Assembly: GCA_000149265.1 (NCBI GenBank)
Contig: CH003295.1
Span: 136,629 to 200,628, forward strand
Reading direction: 5' to 3'
DNA from: Ciona savignyi
Lineage: Eukaryota > Chordata > Ascidiacea > Phlebobranchia > Cionidae
Length of the DNA: 64,000 nucleotides
The first letter of the stretch is position 1; the number at the start of each line of letters is the position of its first letter. The notes under the pieces were generated by a model. The model was not told where the DNA came from and ran no database searches. It was given only the letters and a program-made list of their open reading frames with translations. This document shows, piece by piece, positions 13,401 through 26,945 of the stretch. The position numbers were made by a program, and so were the translations under genes.

Positions 13401-16400
13401 ATGTTTATTTAAGAATATGTTTATTTTTAAGAATAAAACATAGATTGCTTTATTTTAAGTGGAATAATTTCAGTAAAATTGTACGTATGTTGAGATCGTC
13501 ACAGGACTGTTATAGTCTTTCTTAAAACTTCAGCAGCTGACCTAATCATGTGCAATTTAGTTCTGTGAACTTAGTGTTTGTCATCACTATCGCTGTTTTT
13601 ATTCCTAGAATCTCTTGAATTCGAAACCAAATTGTCAGACCATTAGTCTGCATATTACCCGGATTCGTACAAAATATTTATACAAAGATGGATAATGGTC
13701 CAATAATCAAGATATCACATGCCGACTTCCTACTTGAAAGGAAATCACAACTATCATACCCAACCATTCGAGATTGTTATATGAATGTCGTATGGTCAAA
13801 ATTAAATTCAGAATATCAAACCTGAGGCAGAGCCCGGTTTACCAGGACAGAAAAAGAGAAAGGCTAAAAGGGAATCGAAGAAATTCAAAGCAAAAAATAA
13901 TTAGAAATTAAAAGCTACTTAATAAATGCAAATAAAAGGTGATGTAAACGCACAATATAGACTTGCACATCTAATTGAAATAATACACAAGACAACATGA
14001 TGTTACATTAATATAGCTATTTAAACATCCCCAGATATTTGACTGGTGTATGCAGTAATCTACTGCAGGTAAAAAAAAATCGCACACATGATTTAGATAG
14101 GTTGAATATTTTATTGATAAAACTTGATGCTGTTTTTTTATTGCTGTAACTTTCCCGAATTTTACTTTTCGACGAAGGGAACAGATGAAAATGTATTATT
14201 TCCTTTGTGTACCTTTCTAATGTGATGGTCGCAATCCCAATTGTTACCATACTTTTTAAAACATTTTAAGCGGATATCATCCATCTGGTTTGGACTAGAT
14301 AGTTTTCCAAATTTGATAAAGCCAAAGTTCAAAACAACAAAATACAATAATGCCAAATAAGGAAATACATAAAGCGATTTAGGCACGCTCTCCCTATATT
14401 ATGTAATTAAATTAGCCGAATATTTTACTTAATAGAAAATCAGGGTGCAAGGATCAAAGTGACGTAGTTTGAGATTTGATTAACAGCTAAAAATTTAATG
14501 TCCTGTGCTATCAATGGGCAAATGATACATTAACACTTAGTACTTTAGATTTATCCAGCGAAACGCGAATATTTAATTGGTATTGAGGTTAACCTAAAGA
14601 TTTTAAGGAAAAAGAATAAATAAATATAAAGAAGATCTTCATTTAGAAGCAAAATACGTTTATTTTAAATAAAAAAATAAGTACAAATCCCCGTAATCGC
14701 AGTGCATAAACAAATGGCACTGCAACCAGCTGTGTTTCATGACGTAGTCTCTGGATTTGATTGACAGCTGGGTGCTAGCGTAATTGAATTCTGAGTTATG
14801 GGTTCTGTGTTAGAGTGTTGTAATTTGATAAGAACTTGATAAAACTGCTGTTGTGCGCCTTAAATTAGTACCCGTGTAGCACGATATACAGAGCTATAAT
14901 TATCTAATGTTGTTAAATCTGTATGGACAGTACTTTAAAAAGTGTATGAATGTAACTGTAATTATGTATAAAATAAAAACTCTTTAATGTTTATTCTTTG
15001 TTTTTATAATAAGTGAATATTAAGATTTATTCACACATCATATATATTCAAGGTGTCTGGCATTCAGGGAATATAGATGAAAATAAAAGTGAAGCCCCAC
15101 ACTTGGTCAATGGAAATTCCCAATATTATCCTCACTCTCATTATAACAATTGTGTAAGTACATTTAGTATGTTGTTTGTAATACAATTTGGAACTTTTAT
15201 TATTTAACAAAGAAAATTTAATTATTGCTTGACTTCAATTCGTAAGGCTGCCATAATCAATGGATATAATATGTCAAAGTAATCTTGCAACTTTGGTTTC
15301 AAGTATTTTTTTCTAAAAGCTTTTGTAATCATATTATACCATTATAATTTGTTCATTTTAGAATAATTATCCACCTGCTGTTCCTGCTCAGTACCAAGCT
15401 GAATACAACTTCGATAGAAGTTACACTGATGCTGAAAAATGGCAAATGATGCAGGTTCGCAATAATGCAAGGTTTTCAGATCAGGTATGTGTCACTGTAG
15501 ATGTAATTTTGTGCTAATCTATTAAAATGCTTATTTGTTTTTTTACTGTTTTTTCCCATTTTTTTTTATTAATAAATTTGGAAACTAACTGTTATAATTC
15601 CACAAAATCATTTTTTTTATTGTTAACTTCCCGTCAAACAATGTCAGTTTTGAGCCGAATTTGTAGTAAAAAATGTAAGATAATTTGAACATATAAAAAT
15701 ATTTGTCAACTCACAGCGTAATGATGGGGTCGGAGAATATTCAAAATATCCAGAAGCCAACAATCATCCAGTGAGTGATGATTATGGATTCGCTGAGCGG
15801 CGGGAAGCGGAAGGGAGTGAGGATTTTGATGCCAACTTCCAATACGAGCAGAAGTTATCCTCCACTCTTCCTGCATATTCACCTGGTGGACGTGGCTCGA
15901 CGACACCCGGTAAAAATGTGAGGTTCGACGCCTTCTCTGCCCCGACGTCGCCATATCATCAATATGTGCAGTACAAAGGAAGTCACAACCACAGCACTGA
16001 ATCTGTAAGTATTCTTCACTAGGGTGAAAAAAAAAGTTATAGAAGCATGAAAATTATTATTTTATAAAGTTGATATATGTATATAAAAACAAGTTTTACA
16101 CAGCACATGATTTGTTATTACATCTTAAAACCAAAACTCCATTCTTTTTTGCATAACATTTAAAAAAATCGATTAAACATTTTTATTTAATCTTTATTTT
16201 TATTTTAATTCTCTAGATGTTGCCAAAGAATACATATGAAAGTGCATATAAATCAAAGCTTGGTTCCTTTGATATTTCTCAGTTTCAAGGGAAATGATCC
16301 TAAATAATACTTCATTCATCATGGAGTTAAATTTCAAATCTACAAAAACAGAATTTTATAATATAATTAACATGTAATAGAGTAAAAATTTAGTAATTGG

Positions 16401-19400
16401 TAGTTGTTGATACATAACTGATTTTACTTGGTTTGATTCCTCGTTAATATACTTCAGTCAAACCACCGAGATTCGGCGACATCGAAGGCAGACGACAGCG
16501 TTGACTCAGATTATGTGGACGCCAAACAAGCTTTTAAAGAACCACCAGGTAATGTGGTTTAACCATTAGTTGCATTGCTGGTACATGTGTGTTGAAAGTA
16601 TTTTATATCAAGAAATATTTTATTTACTTTGAAAAATAAAATGAAAATGGAAATAGAATGGAGATTAGAAGTCAGATAGCCAAAATGTTTTGATATACAT
16701 ACTGTAACATTTTTCATTAAACATTAAGGTAAGTAATGGTGATTACTGAAACATGTCATATTGATTTTATTATATTGAAACTCTGTTTCATTCATATTTG
16801 AAAAAAAAAGGTTGTTGAATTTTGCATGATGCGCAATGTGAAAATCCACAGATCACGAAATGGAATCCTCTCGCGAACTCGCTCAGCTCCGAGTGCTGTA
16901 TGATGCTCGGGGGAAGAAGATGGATCGGATGAACAGGGAACTCGAGGAATTGAAACAGGAATCCTCAAGAGAGAAAAGAATTCTCAACCACCAGCTAGCT
17001 ATGGCTAAAGGTAAGGGGATGAGATGAGCTTTGGAACAGTTCATGCTTGGTATTTTTCATGCATTTCTTTTCTTAGCATTGTTCAGAGTTTTCAGTTATT
17101 TTGTGGCGTTTGAGTTCTTTTAAGTCTTGTGTTTGAGTTCTTTTAAGTCCTCTTGCTTAATGCATGATTTGAAAATCTCCGAGAAAAATATTGACAAAAC
17201 TTATTTTCTTGCAGATCAAAAAGAAGGAATGAGTGGAAGTTTGGAGGAGTGCCAGGTGATGCTGCAGGAGAGAGATCGAGCTCTAATTGATTTCGAGGGG
17301 AGGAACAATGCTTTGAAACTGGATGTTGAAGCAATGAAGTCTGCTAAATTGGAGGTTCCTTCTATTGTTATTAAATCGGAAAAAATATCCATTTTCTTTT
17401 TTTAATTATTTAATGCGGTTTTGTGTTTGCAAAACTAATTTTTATTGTGATAAGCTTGTAAACACTTGTAGAGATAATATAGAAATCTTGTTTTCTTGTA
17501 TGGAATACTGTGCTTCTATCAACTTTAATCAGAATTTTCTACGCATTACATCAGATGGTGAAGAAAATTGAGGTGGCCGAACGGACAATAGAAAATCTCC
17601 AACAAGAAATGGCGTTGCTTCAACGATCTGATGCACTTGACCGAGCTCGGCAGCAACATGAAGCCGTGCTCTCTGCTGCCAACGAACGACACGAACAACA
17701 GATGCTTGAAGTGACCTCCATGTTGGATGAAACCAGGCAACTTGCTGATATGAAGGTTTGTGGCCACTTTGGATAGTGGATTTATAATGTTTTGTTGGTA
17801 TAACTCAGTTTTATATAAAACAGCTGGCATGGCTATAAAGTGTTAAGTTTAGGGTGTCAGTGGAGCAACAATGTCAGTGGGGTGCACTTAAATACCTGAA
17901 ACTAAATTTAATGTAGTTATATAAACCAACATTAAAACCTGAAAATATCAAACACAATAATGTAGTTATGTAGATAATGTTACAATAATGTGCATACTAA
18001 AACATTCAGCATAAAAACTTTTCCAAGTTGCTATGATAGTTCTGCTTTAAATGACAAAAATAAATCTTCCACAGTGTGAGGAGTCAGAACAGCTTCGTCT
18101 TAGACTCCGCGCAGCCCTGAAAGAATCCGAAGACATGCTGCTGGAGAAGTCGGAGACTATTAATCGGCTGTCAAGGAATCTAGAAGATGCTCAGAACCAC
18201 TGTCAGGTAGCTGATGATTGGTTTAATTCACGAACCATAGTCACATTATAAACTGCTGCCGTTGTGTGAGACATTTTCCATTGTGCTTTAGAAGTATGAT
18301 CTAATTAAAAAAAAGATTTTACTTTGGAAACTGGTTATTATAGAACATTATCCCTTGGTCAGGTTTTACCTATTCATTTGCTGTTTAACAACTCCTAGAA
18401 ATTTTTCATTTATATGTTGTGTGTCGTCAGCAAACTGAAGTATACTTGTACAGAACCTTTTGGCTGGTACTGGGGAGACTGCTTTCCTGCAGAGACAGTT
18501 GAATGAAACAACCAATGAAAAACTTGCCGCTGATGGTAGAATTAAATCCCTGCAGGTATGTTTATCCACCGAAGAGTCTGCAGTAACTAAGTTAGTTTTG
18601 AACTTTAATAATCACACAACACTTAAAAGGTGTTTAATTTTAGAAGTTTTTGGAGGAATCAAAATTTTACCGCCTATTTTCATAAAAGCCTAATCAACTC
18701 GGTTAACTTAATACTCTTGTAACTTTTATTAAAATAGTCTCGTTTAAAGGCTCTTTTGTGTTAGTTAACCTCTTTTTCTCCAACTTCAAATCCATCTTCT
18801 CCAGAATGAGCTTGCTGACATGCAAGAGCAGATATCAATGTTCGACAACGCATTGAAACTTGGTGTGTCCTCCACTCAACAATCATCCGGTGGGTTGACA
18901 GACTCCTACAGTGAGCTCATGGGGGGAGTGAAAAGGAATATTGACTGGAAAAGCCCGAAGGTTGGATATTTCTTTATTTAAACAAAATTTATGGACTCTT
19001 GCTGGTTTATGATTAAGAATGACCGTTTCAGGGCTTCGAAATTATAGAGATCCATATATCATTAGCATTGGTATCACCCCATGCAAGTTTAAGCAACATT
19101 GCCTCAGGACCAAACCAGATAACACGATGCTCATTTCGATCCAATGTTATTTCGACTACAGTCGACTTTTAGCTGGTTTAACACAACTGCTTGTACATAA
19201 AGATATAAATGTCAATGAAAATAGGGTTATTTAATATACTGGATAAAAACGAATGGTGTAATTCTAGGATATCATGTAAAACCGACTAATCCTTGCATAG
19301 ATTCAGCCTTTCAAAGGAGCACCCGACCAGTTGGTTTCCAGTTTGCGAATTGAACTTGAACGAGCGCTTGCTAACAACAAGTCGAAGCGGGATCAGGTAA

Positions 19401-22400
19401 TAGAAATATCATATTGTTTCCGTTTACGCCACTACCCAACAACAAAGCTTTAGATTTCGACCTTGTTTTTAACTTACAAACCTTCAATGTTTGATTACGA
19501 TGAATTTTTTTTTTAAATTTTTGTTTTGATAAATATCCTTCCCAGGTATCACAATTACAGAAACAAGTGAAAGAATTAAATGACGAATCAAATCACTGGA
19601 GGGAGAAATATGACCGAGTGGAAACTACTGTCAAACAGGTGATGACACATTGACAAAGTTTGCTTATAATGTTTAAGACTTGTGATTTTAGCTACAAGCA
19701 AGATTTGTGTTAGCTACAATGACCTCTTTAATTAATAAGAAATTGTTGGCTTTTTTGCAAAAATACCAGAAAAGATAATTTTGTATTTTTTTTAATAAAA
19801 TGTACAATTTCACTCATTTTGAAATCCCTTTCTTTACTCTTTCGCAGAAAAACTTCCAAAGCAGTGGTAGTCTGCCTCACCAATTCTCATCGAATCTCGA
19901 CCGTGCATCACTGGAGGAAGATCTTCGTGCATCACTGGATCGAGCGGAGGAAGCGGAGAGTCGGGTGCAGGAACTCGAGGATTCGTGTCGTGAGGTGAAA
20001 CAACAGATGTGTGAGATGATCGAACAACATGACGTCAATAAGCAAGAAGCTGTGGACAGGTGGGCTGTGAGAGTGGAACTGGAACTGTGGAAATAATAAT
20101 AAATTGTACAGGACACATCTTTCTTTGTGGGTTCCAAAAACTATAGGAAAAACTTTTAGAATCCTTTTTTATTGATAACATATTGATAACATAGCTGGAA
20201 CTAATTCAGTGGCTTAGGTATTTTTCATTGCTGCAATTTGAAATATCTGATCTTTTGTATAGTTTAGTGGTCACAGGCCATGACGGAAATCAGGCAGAAA
20301 CCCTTTGGTTTCACAAACCATAATTAACCATTAGATAAAACCCTGTAATAAGAAGGTAAATAAAACTCTATGTATTTTGTCTATGAACGCAATTATTAAA
20401 ACTGCACACCATCGGAATGATGTCCATAACTTAATGATACAGATGCGAACGGGCATGTATGCAGCTCCACGAGGATGCAAAGCAAGCACTTCGCGATGAA
20501 CTGCTCGCTGATCATGAGCAGAAGATGTACGAAGCATCCGTAGATCATGAAGGAATCATCAGAGATTTGCAGTATGACTTTTATCTTATACATCTTTTAG
20601 CTCATTTCAAAGTCAGCTTTTCAATTTGCCTTCTATCATTTATACAGTAGGTTACTTGAAAATCACTGTTTACTGCACGGCAAGTAAAATGTTGTTTACT
20701 TCTCAGTGCAAAATGATAAAGGCATACAGTAGGTGAATTTACTGCCTCTTGTGCATTATATTTAATTTAGTTTAGTTGTTTACCAACTTTATCAGTTATT
20801 TTCTATAATATGTCTGTGGTACAGCATGTAAAATTGTGACTGGTCATGTAATCAAGAGGCATGCAGTTACAATGATCAGTGGTGGAATGTCTTCGGCCCT
20901 TGTGGGTGAATATGAATATACCTACAGCGTCTAATTTAAATCTTTTATTATAGTGGGTTATTTGTGTGTTGTGTCCTTTGGTTTTGATTTTTTTGATCGA
21001 TTTTATACAAAATAATGTAGTTTTTGATATTTTTTATATGTTTTATTCAGAGATGATATGGCAAGACTGGCGAATGAACTCGCCGAGGTTAAACAGAGCT
21101 ATGTGCATGTGTGTACTGAAAAAGATGAGCTACGTGATAAACTTGCTGTGGAAAGCAACCAACAATTTTACGTTGTGAGTAACATGGAATTTTGTAGTTT
21201 GCCATTGTGTTGAAACCATATTATTTATGCGAGACATACGGTACTTATCTACCATCGGTTACCTTATGTGCTTGTTTGGTTTATAGTAAATGTGATTTTA
21301 TATGAGTATGAACCTTCAGCCAAAATATTAAAGAACATGGATCACAGTATTAACAAGATTGTGTTCCTTATTAAGTATTATAAGTATGCATTGCAGATAA
21401 TAAAATTGTGTTTACAAATTGAATAACCACTGTGATATATCATTTATTATTATATGTACACCTTGGTGGATAATGGTGTGTGTTTTAATTACTTTCTGCA
21501 ATGGTAGAAGATATTTTACTAAAAATTGCAAATTGATTAATATTTTGCAATTTTGAATCAATTGGCTGAGTATTTTATTTTCCTGCCTTAGGAGAAAGAA
21601 GAACTAACAGAAAAGTATGAGAAGCAATTGGAGGAGATGAGGAGCAAATTGGAGGAGTGGGAGAATAAGAAGAAACAAGATGAGCAAGAGTGGGTGGAGA
21701 GCACAAATACAAAGGTTGTGTATTGGATTTATTGCAAAAATTGTATAATCTATATCCATATTAAGAGATATTGTTATGAATATCATGAATTTTTAATTTG
21801 TTATTTGAAGATAATTTTCTATGTCAACTTAATATAGCAACATTGTAAGAGACTTCAATAATTGTTTTGGTATTTTGCCTGTCCTTGTATTTATTATACG
21901 AGTGGTTAAGATTTTGTCTTAATGGAAATATGATATTTTAGAAATGTTATTTCCTGAGTGTTGATTTTGTGGAAATCGCTAGCTGCTGCTCTTGGCATGT
22001 TCTTAACACAAGTTGTGGTTGTTAAACCATGCTGCACTTATTTCAACACTGCAAATAAATAATAACCTAAATTCTACTCTGCCACAGATTGCTGTGGCTA
22101 AAGTGACCTGGTTGGAGGAATACAACCATTGCAAGGAGGAGGCAGTCAGGAAGGCTGTACTGGATAATCAAAAGGAATGGGATGTTTGGTATGTTGAACA
22201 AAAAGTTGTTTATATTTTACTTTGAAATTATGATTTTCCATTTTTGTTCAGTTTTAATAATTTTTTACTTTCAATTAAGTACCACATTATTGTAATTTGA
22301 AGTCAATTTACTTTATATACAAACATTCGGCAAAAATTAAATTAATAAATTACATAACAAAGGTTAAACAAACAATACACGACCAAAAGCAAAAGAAAAA

Positions 22401-25400
22401 TAATTTGTCCTTTATATTTGTGATTATTCTACTATGGTCCAACATAACACAGAATAAAGCCGAAAGATGATGTTTAACGTCTTTATGGCATAATTGTCAA
22501 CACATTTTTTCCTTTAATTGCGAAGTTTCCATTTAGACTTCACAATGTATCGATTGCTTCCTTCTGCCCAGAATAAAATCTTTGTTTATTCTCACGTTTT
22601 TTCAGCCTCAGTAAATTGAAGACTGAACATGAAGAAGAGAAAAAGAAGTTAAAAGAACAAATGTTGGATGAAAAAATGGACTGGGAAGGAATGAAAGTGA
22701 GTTCTTTGTTTGTTGGCCGTTATTGTAGTTTTTTTTAAGGCCCATAGGAAACACAACGAATTTTCTGACTTATTAATATTGAATTTCTTGCTTTATCAAT
22801 TATTTGGAGCACCGGATTTCATTTTTATTGTATTCTATTGATGCATCATCTATACATACAGAATGAAATTACAAAATGTATCTTCTTTCTGTGCCTTCCA
22901 TTCCATTTGGAAACAAAGACTGCCTGTATTTTTTTTCCCATGTACCAAATTAATGATCTATTAATAAAATTCTCAAAGGTTATGACCCGAAACAGTAAGG
23001 ATCAAATACTTTTTACAATAATTCTAACACCTGACCCAAGACACTGTCATTCTGATTTATGGCGTTTGTAATGATTTATAGTCAAATAGGTGGATTAGAA
23101 TTAAAACGACTAACTGATATTTTGAAACTAAAGAACAACATTTAGCATAAGTTGTCTCAGGAAAAAGAGATTGAAATGCGATTGAATCAACTCCAAGATG
23201 AAATGAAAGTTGAAGAACAAACAGCTGTTAAAGCTGCTACTTCCATCGCCCAACTTAACTGGATAACTGAGCAGGTTTAAATTTTACCTTTTCTTAAAAA
23301 TGGCTGATAATTTTTACACTGTTCTTGCAAAGAATTTTTATTTTAGTTGAAAAAACTCTAACAGTCAAATTAAATTTATTAGTAGTTTTTAACGAGAATC
23401 TGTAATATCTTAGAAAAGTAAAATGGAATCTGAGCAGCGCAGAAGGGTGGACCACGCTCTGCAGGAAGCTAGGAGGTCATGGTTGAATGAGCAAGAAAAG
23501 GTCGTGACCTCTGCAGTGGACGAAGCTCTTGAGGAGTTTAAAGAGCAGTTGGAGGTGGGGGTTGTGAGAACTAGGTTTGAACAACAATGCAATGTTCAAA
23601 ATTGGCATAAACAGCTACTGGATTATACTTTCTATAGATGCAATAGGGCAATAGACCAGCTGTGTAGTAACCCCTAAAATATTACATAGTTTAGTTTCCT
23701 CGACTTTCTGTGCTACAATAATTCTGCTAATGTAATTTTGTTATCCTTTTGCAATGCCAGGCATGCAACCGGGAGAGAGAAGTCCAGGTAAAGGAAGAGA
23801 AAAGTAAAGTAGAAAAAGAGTGGAAAAAAAGACTGGAAGATGCTCTGAAGAAAAAGGAAAGTGAACTGGAGAATGCATTACAAAGGTAACAATTAAATTG
23901 GTTGAATAGTTTGCATCAATAACTGTAATATGCAAACGTCAAAACTTTTTTGTTAATTGCAGAGAGAGTTAAATTTTGTGTGGTAATAAATGGTAACAGA
24001 TTAGGTTTTTGTTTGCCAAAATATATAGTTTAAAACATAATGCTTATAACTCTTCCTCCATTGCAGTATACAGGAGCGCCACCAGAATGAGTTCCAGGAT
24101 TTTACCACTGAACATAAGAAAACATTGGAGAAATTCCTTGCTAATGAAAGACAACATCCAACACATTCTAATGTGAGTCCACGTTTTTCCCTTTGTTATA
24201 ACAAACCAAAGTTTTTTACATAAATAATAAAATTGCGATTTCAGGTCGATGAGTTCCAAATGGAATGGGCAGCAGAGCGTGAACGTTTGATTTCTCAACA
24301 CCAAGTGGAGCTAAAGAGGTCAAATCAGCTTCATGAAAAAAGGTGGGTGATTGGTATCGAGGTAGAGCTGTATGTTTTGTGATTTTACTCAAACTATTTA
24401 AAAGTTCAGTGTAGCCTTATAGTTGTATATTTAGCACAACATTAATATTACTGCTTAATCTGCTTTATCCCACTTATATTTGGTATTGTTTAAATTGTGT
24501 TTTGATCAACTTGCTTTACGATATATATGGTATGTTCTGTAGTGCCATAATTAAATGTTAGAAATCTACTATGGAACAACACCTTTATCAAATATTAGGG
24601 CAAAATTTTTCTCAAACACTTGAAAGAGTGGTCGAATTATATCTGACGAGAATAGTTACATTTTCATTATGTTTAAGTGCAACCCTTATTTAGATGCAGT
24701 GACCTTCAAACCCAAATCATCACAATAACAAAGAAATATGAGGAAGTTCTAAAACAAAATACATCGAATACAAATTCGTCATCTGTATCTGATATCCAGC
24801 GCAAGCACAAAGAAGACACTGATAAATTAAAATCGAGAATGAAAGGTTCGTTTGGGTTTGATTCAATGGAATAAAGATTTTACAGACAATAGCCATTCTG
24901 CCTTGGATTTTTACTGTAATAAACGCGAAATAAAAACTTCCTATTCTAGTACAATATCTCCGATATGTCAGTTTCATTATCCAATTCTCTTTTTCGATTC
25001 AGAGGAATACCGAAGGTGGAAACGAGAGCGATCGGCTCTTCTTGCCAAATTGGAAGAAGCGAACAAACGGGCGGTGGTACCGCAGAGTGTAGATGACACA
25101 GCCCCTGCCGTCGATCGGAGAATATTGTCGGACATGCGACAGATATATGTCTCAACGCTCGGCACTATAAAAGGTACATTAAACAGACATGCTTGATACA
25201 TGCTTGAAAGTCAATGTGGAATCATTTTGTTGTTTTTGTTTTCACGCATTATTGCTGGTGTTCTGAAGACTGATCTCTGTAAAACTTCAAGACTGTTGCC
25301 CAAACTTGATATTATTTTAGATGAAATGCTTGGTTTCGTACGGGACAGTCGAGTGCACACTACAAATGCAATTAAGCGTGAAGCACAGCGTGAGAGACGA

Positions 25401-25841
25401 AGAGTTCTAGGAAGATTACAATCCAATAAGCAATTGGCATCCCATCCAAGTGACGAATCTGTACTTCCATCTTTCCTACTTGATCCTTCGAATAAATCGT
25501 TACAACCGTAAGTTTAGTTAGAATGTGGTTTTTTAACCTTTTTTAATAAATTGAAAAACCATTCTATGAAATTTTCTATTAAACCATATTATAGTTTCCC
25601 ACAATGACGACGATATGAACAGAAAAGTGTTCTTTCCAATTCAAATTTTTATATTTTTCAACTTCTCGCCAGATCTGGAACAACTCAACCCACATACAAG
25701 TTACCTCACCGTCCAATCACGTTCCAAGGTGGAGTTTTTGTTCCACCAATCAGCCAATCACAGTCAAGAATATTACCGAAAGAAGACTGCATTCCAACCC
25801 TTGAAAAAAGTAGGGAGAAAAGAAAAACTGGACCAAGTTAA
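7445..25841 (+). CDS. CEP152: CEP152 / asterless centrosomal scaffold, 29 coding exons
   Basis: CEP152 sits at the proximal centriole, recruits PLK4 and starts centriole duplication. Exons: 7445-7549, 8468-8585, 15053-15153, 15362-15484, 15717-16004, 16458-16548, 16852-17010, 17215-17354, 17555-17755, 18075-18206, 18454-18555, 18805-18960, 19301-19396, 19546-19638, 19848-20059, 20443-20571, 21051-21174, 21592-21714, 22088-22188, 22606-22696, 23146-23274, 23414-23554, 23761-23885, 24067-24172, 24245-24342, 24694-24845, 25003-25173, 25321-25507, 25673-25841. They sum to 3963 nt (1320 aa) in one frame. Diagnostic stretches: acidic N-terminus LLSAELPDDLLEDD (the PLK4-binding region in vertebrates), ALDRARQQHEAVL, KSETINRLSRNLEDAQ, KQEAVDRCERA and LTDSYSELMGGVKRNIDWKK. 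Residues about 275-1190 are coiled coil. Intron 1 has a weak GTCATC donor; exon 3 could instead start at 15068 in the same frame. Human CEP152 is about 1650-1710 aa, so this copy is shorter. Confidence 0.93.
9638..9643 (-). promoter_or_regulatory. Poly(A) signal of the LDLa-GPCR gene
   Basis: TTTATT on the plus strand reads AATAAA on the minus strand, about 25 bp after the receptor's stop codon. Such close spacing fits the short 3' UTRs of compact tunicate genes. Confidence 0.5.
9668..13271 (-). CDS. LDLa-array seven-transmembrane receptor nested in CEP152 intron 2
   Basis: Two exons, 13271-13199 and 13128-9668, give 3534 nt (1177 aa). Exon 1 supplies the ATG and a signal peptide (MEIHLAVLFATIYLTITLQG); its phase-1 joint enters a single 3461-nt exon. 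Residues about 35-790 hold some 12-15 cysteine-rich LDL-receptor class A modules, at least nine with a clear CDGxxDCxDGSDExxC-like end and several decayed. Residues about 801-1140 are a rhodopsin-family 7TM: IVGNSIV in TM1, NISFSDFLMGVYL in TM2, FSCWMP in TM6 and LNPVLYS in TM7. TM3 lacks a DRY (reads FRLLSVW), and the loop between TM4 and TM5 is about 80 residues with N-glycosylation sites. TM2 resembles relaxin/LGR-type and snail GRL101 receptors, but no leucine-rich repeats lie between LDLa and 7TM. The ligand is unknown. The gene is wholly inside a 6.5-kb intron, opposite in strand. Confidence 0.9.
13272..15052. other. Rest of CEP152 intron 2, upstream of the nested receptor
   Basis: No gene is recognised. 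Two related stretches, both containing TGACGTAGT followed about 10 bp later by GATTTGATT(A/G)ACAGCT, start near 14460 and 14738. They look like a direct repeat, or two ends of an old element. A 74-codon minus-strand frame (14386-14162) has a hydrophobic start but no further support. Confidence 0.4.
16217..16297 (+). other. Candidate alternative CEP152 exon ending in a stop
   Basis: A good acceptor (ttctctag) at 16216 opens a phase-0 frame of 26 codons, MLPKNTYESAYKSKLGSFDI then six more residues, ending in TGA at 16295-16297. The previous CEP152 exon ends in phase 0 at 16004, so inclusion would end the protein at about 271 residues. No donor before the stop fits the next exon's phase. It could be a poison exon, an alternative terminal exon, or chance. 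Confidence 0.3.
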
Positions 25842-25933
25842 AATTTGTCAACATATTCGATATATTTTATTCAAAATGACCGAGCTTGCTGCTACATTTG
25901 GATTTCCCCTTTATGTGTCGTATTTATACATTA

Positions 25934-25939
25934 AATAAA
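25934..25939 (+). promoter_or_regulatory. Poly(A) signal of CEP152
   Basis: AATAAA lies 93 bp after the CEP152 stop and is followed by a T/G-rich stretch (tgtgtgtttaattttttgtc), the usual downstream element. Confidence 0.65.
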
Positions 25940-26639
25940 AATACTGTGTGTGTTTAATTTTTTGTCTACTTTTTAAGGCGGCGGATGTTCTATTTTTGTA
26001 TAAAATTGCTTGTATAAAAACAAATTAGTTCATATCGTGTGCTTTATTGTTTTCACTGTTCGTAATTGGAATGAATCTATGATAAATGCACAAAATACAT
26101 GTGAACTTTTTCTGTAGTTTAGTCAATTCATTTTAACACAGATTTCCGTTCCCATGGTTGTGTGGATTGTTGGGAATTGCTGGTGTCGTATAAGGATCTA
26201 AGGTGTCAGCAGATTGTGTTAAGATAAGGGAGAACTATAAGTGAGCTAAAGAGAGAGCTTTATCTGACTGCCTTTAGTTATTTCAGTACAAGGCCTTCCT
26301 ACACAGATATCCACAGATTTTGTTCAGATTTCTCTACTTACGGCTGTAAGTTTTTATATCGACTATTTAGCGTGGACACGATGCGACCTGCGGAGAAAAG
26401 CGGTTTTTATTCTGCAAAACGCTCGTGAGAGATGTCTAATCGCACGTCATTAGAAGGAACAGGTATCAAATCGGGTTAAAACTTACAAAAATCCTAACTG
26501 ACATGCGCATAGTTCGACTTGGCATTTAATTTTTTAAAAACGCGAATTCAGAGAATTCCGTTACATTTAAATACGAACAAATATTTAGGCTTCCAATACC
26601 TATATTTAACCTTTTACCGGAAATCCCTATAAACTGGTC

Positions 26640-26945
26640 CACGCTTTCGGGCCACACCTTCTCCTAAAGCCGGCTCCCCCACAGTACTGGTCGCGCTTTA
26701 CCGCACACTTTTCTTCAGGGCTTTATATCGTTTGATCCTAATTAAATTTGGTTTTAATCTTTTGCCTAGGTTTGGCGGCCGCGTCCGCTATATTTATTAC
26801 ATTATATCCTTTTTTGTTTTAATGACGTGTTTTAACGGCTGTTCGTTTTGCCGTCTTTTCCCGTTCCTGTGTCGAGATTATATTCGTTTGCCATTTTAAA
26901 AAAAACTGGGGCAAAAAATGAATAAACTAAACTAAACTAAACTCA
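26640..26945 (+). repeat. Dispersed repeat with ACTAA-type tail, copy 2
   Basis: This is the most complete copy. It has the block GGTCGCGCTTTACCGCACA, an internal gtgttttaac block, then GGGGCAAAAAATG and a tail of ACTAA units. It matches 2600-2878 over its length with gaps, and its ends match the fragments at 30553-30590 and 34780-34905. Confidence 0.65.

Noticed and set aside
14162-14386. 74-codon minus-strand frame with a hydrophobic start
   Set aside because: It lies inside the CEP152 intron with no splice, promoter or family signal; an AT-rich frame can look like a signal peptide by chance.
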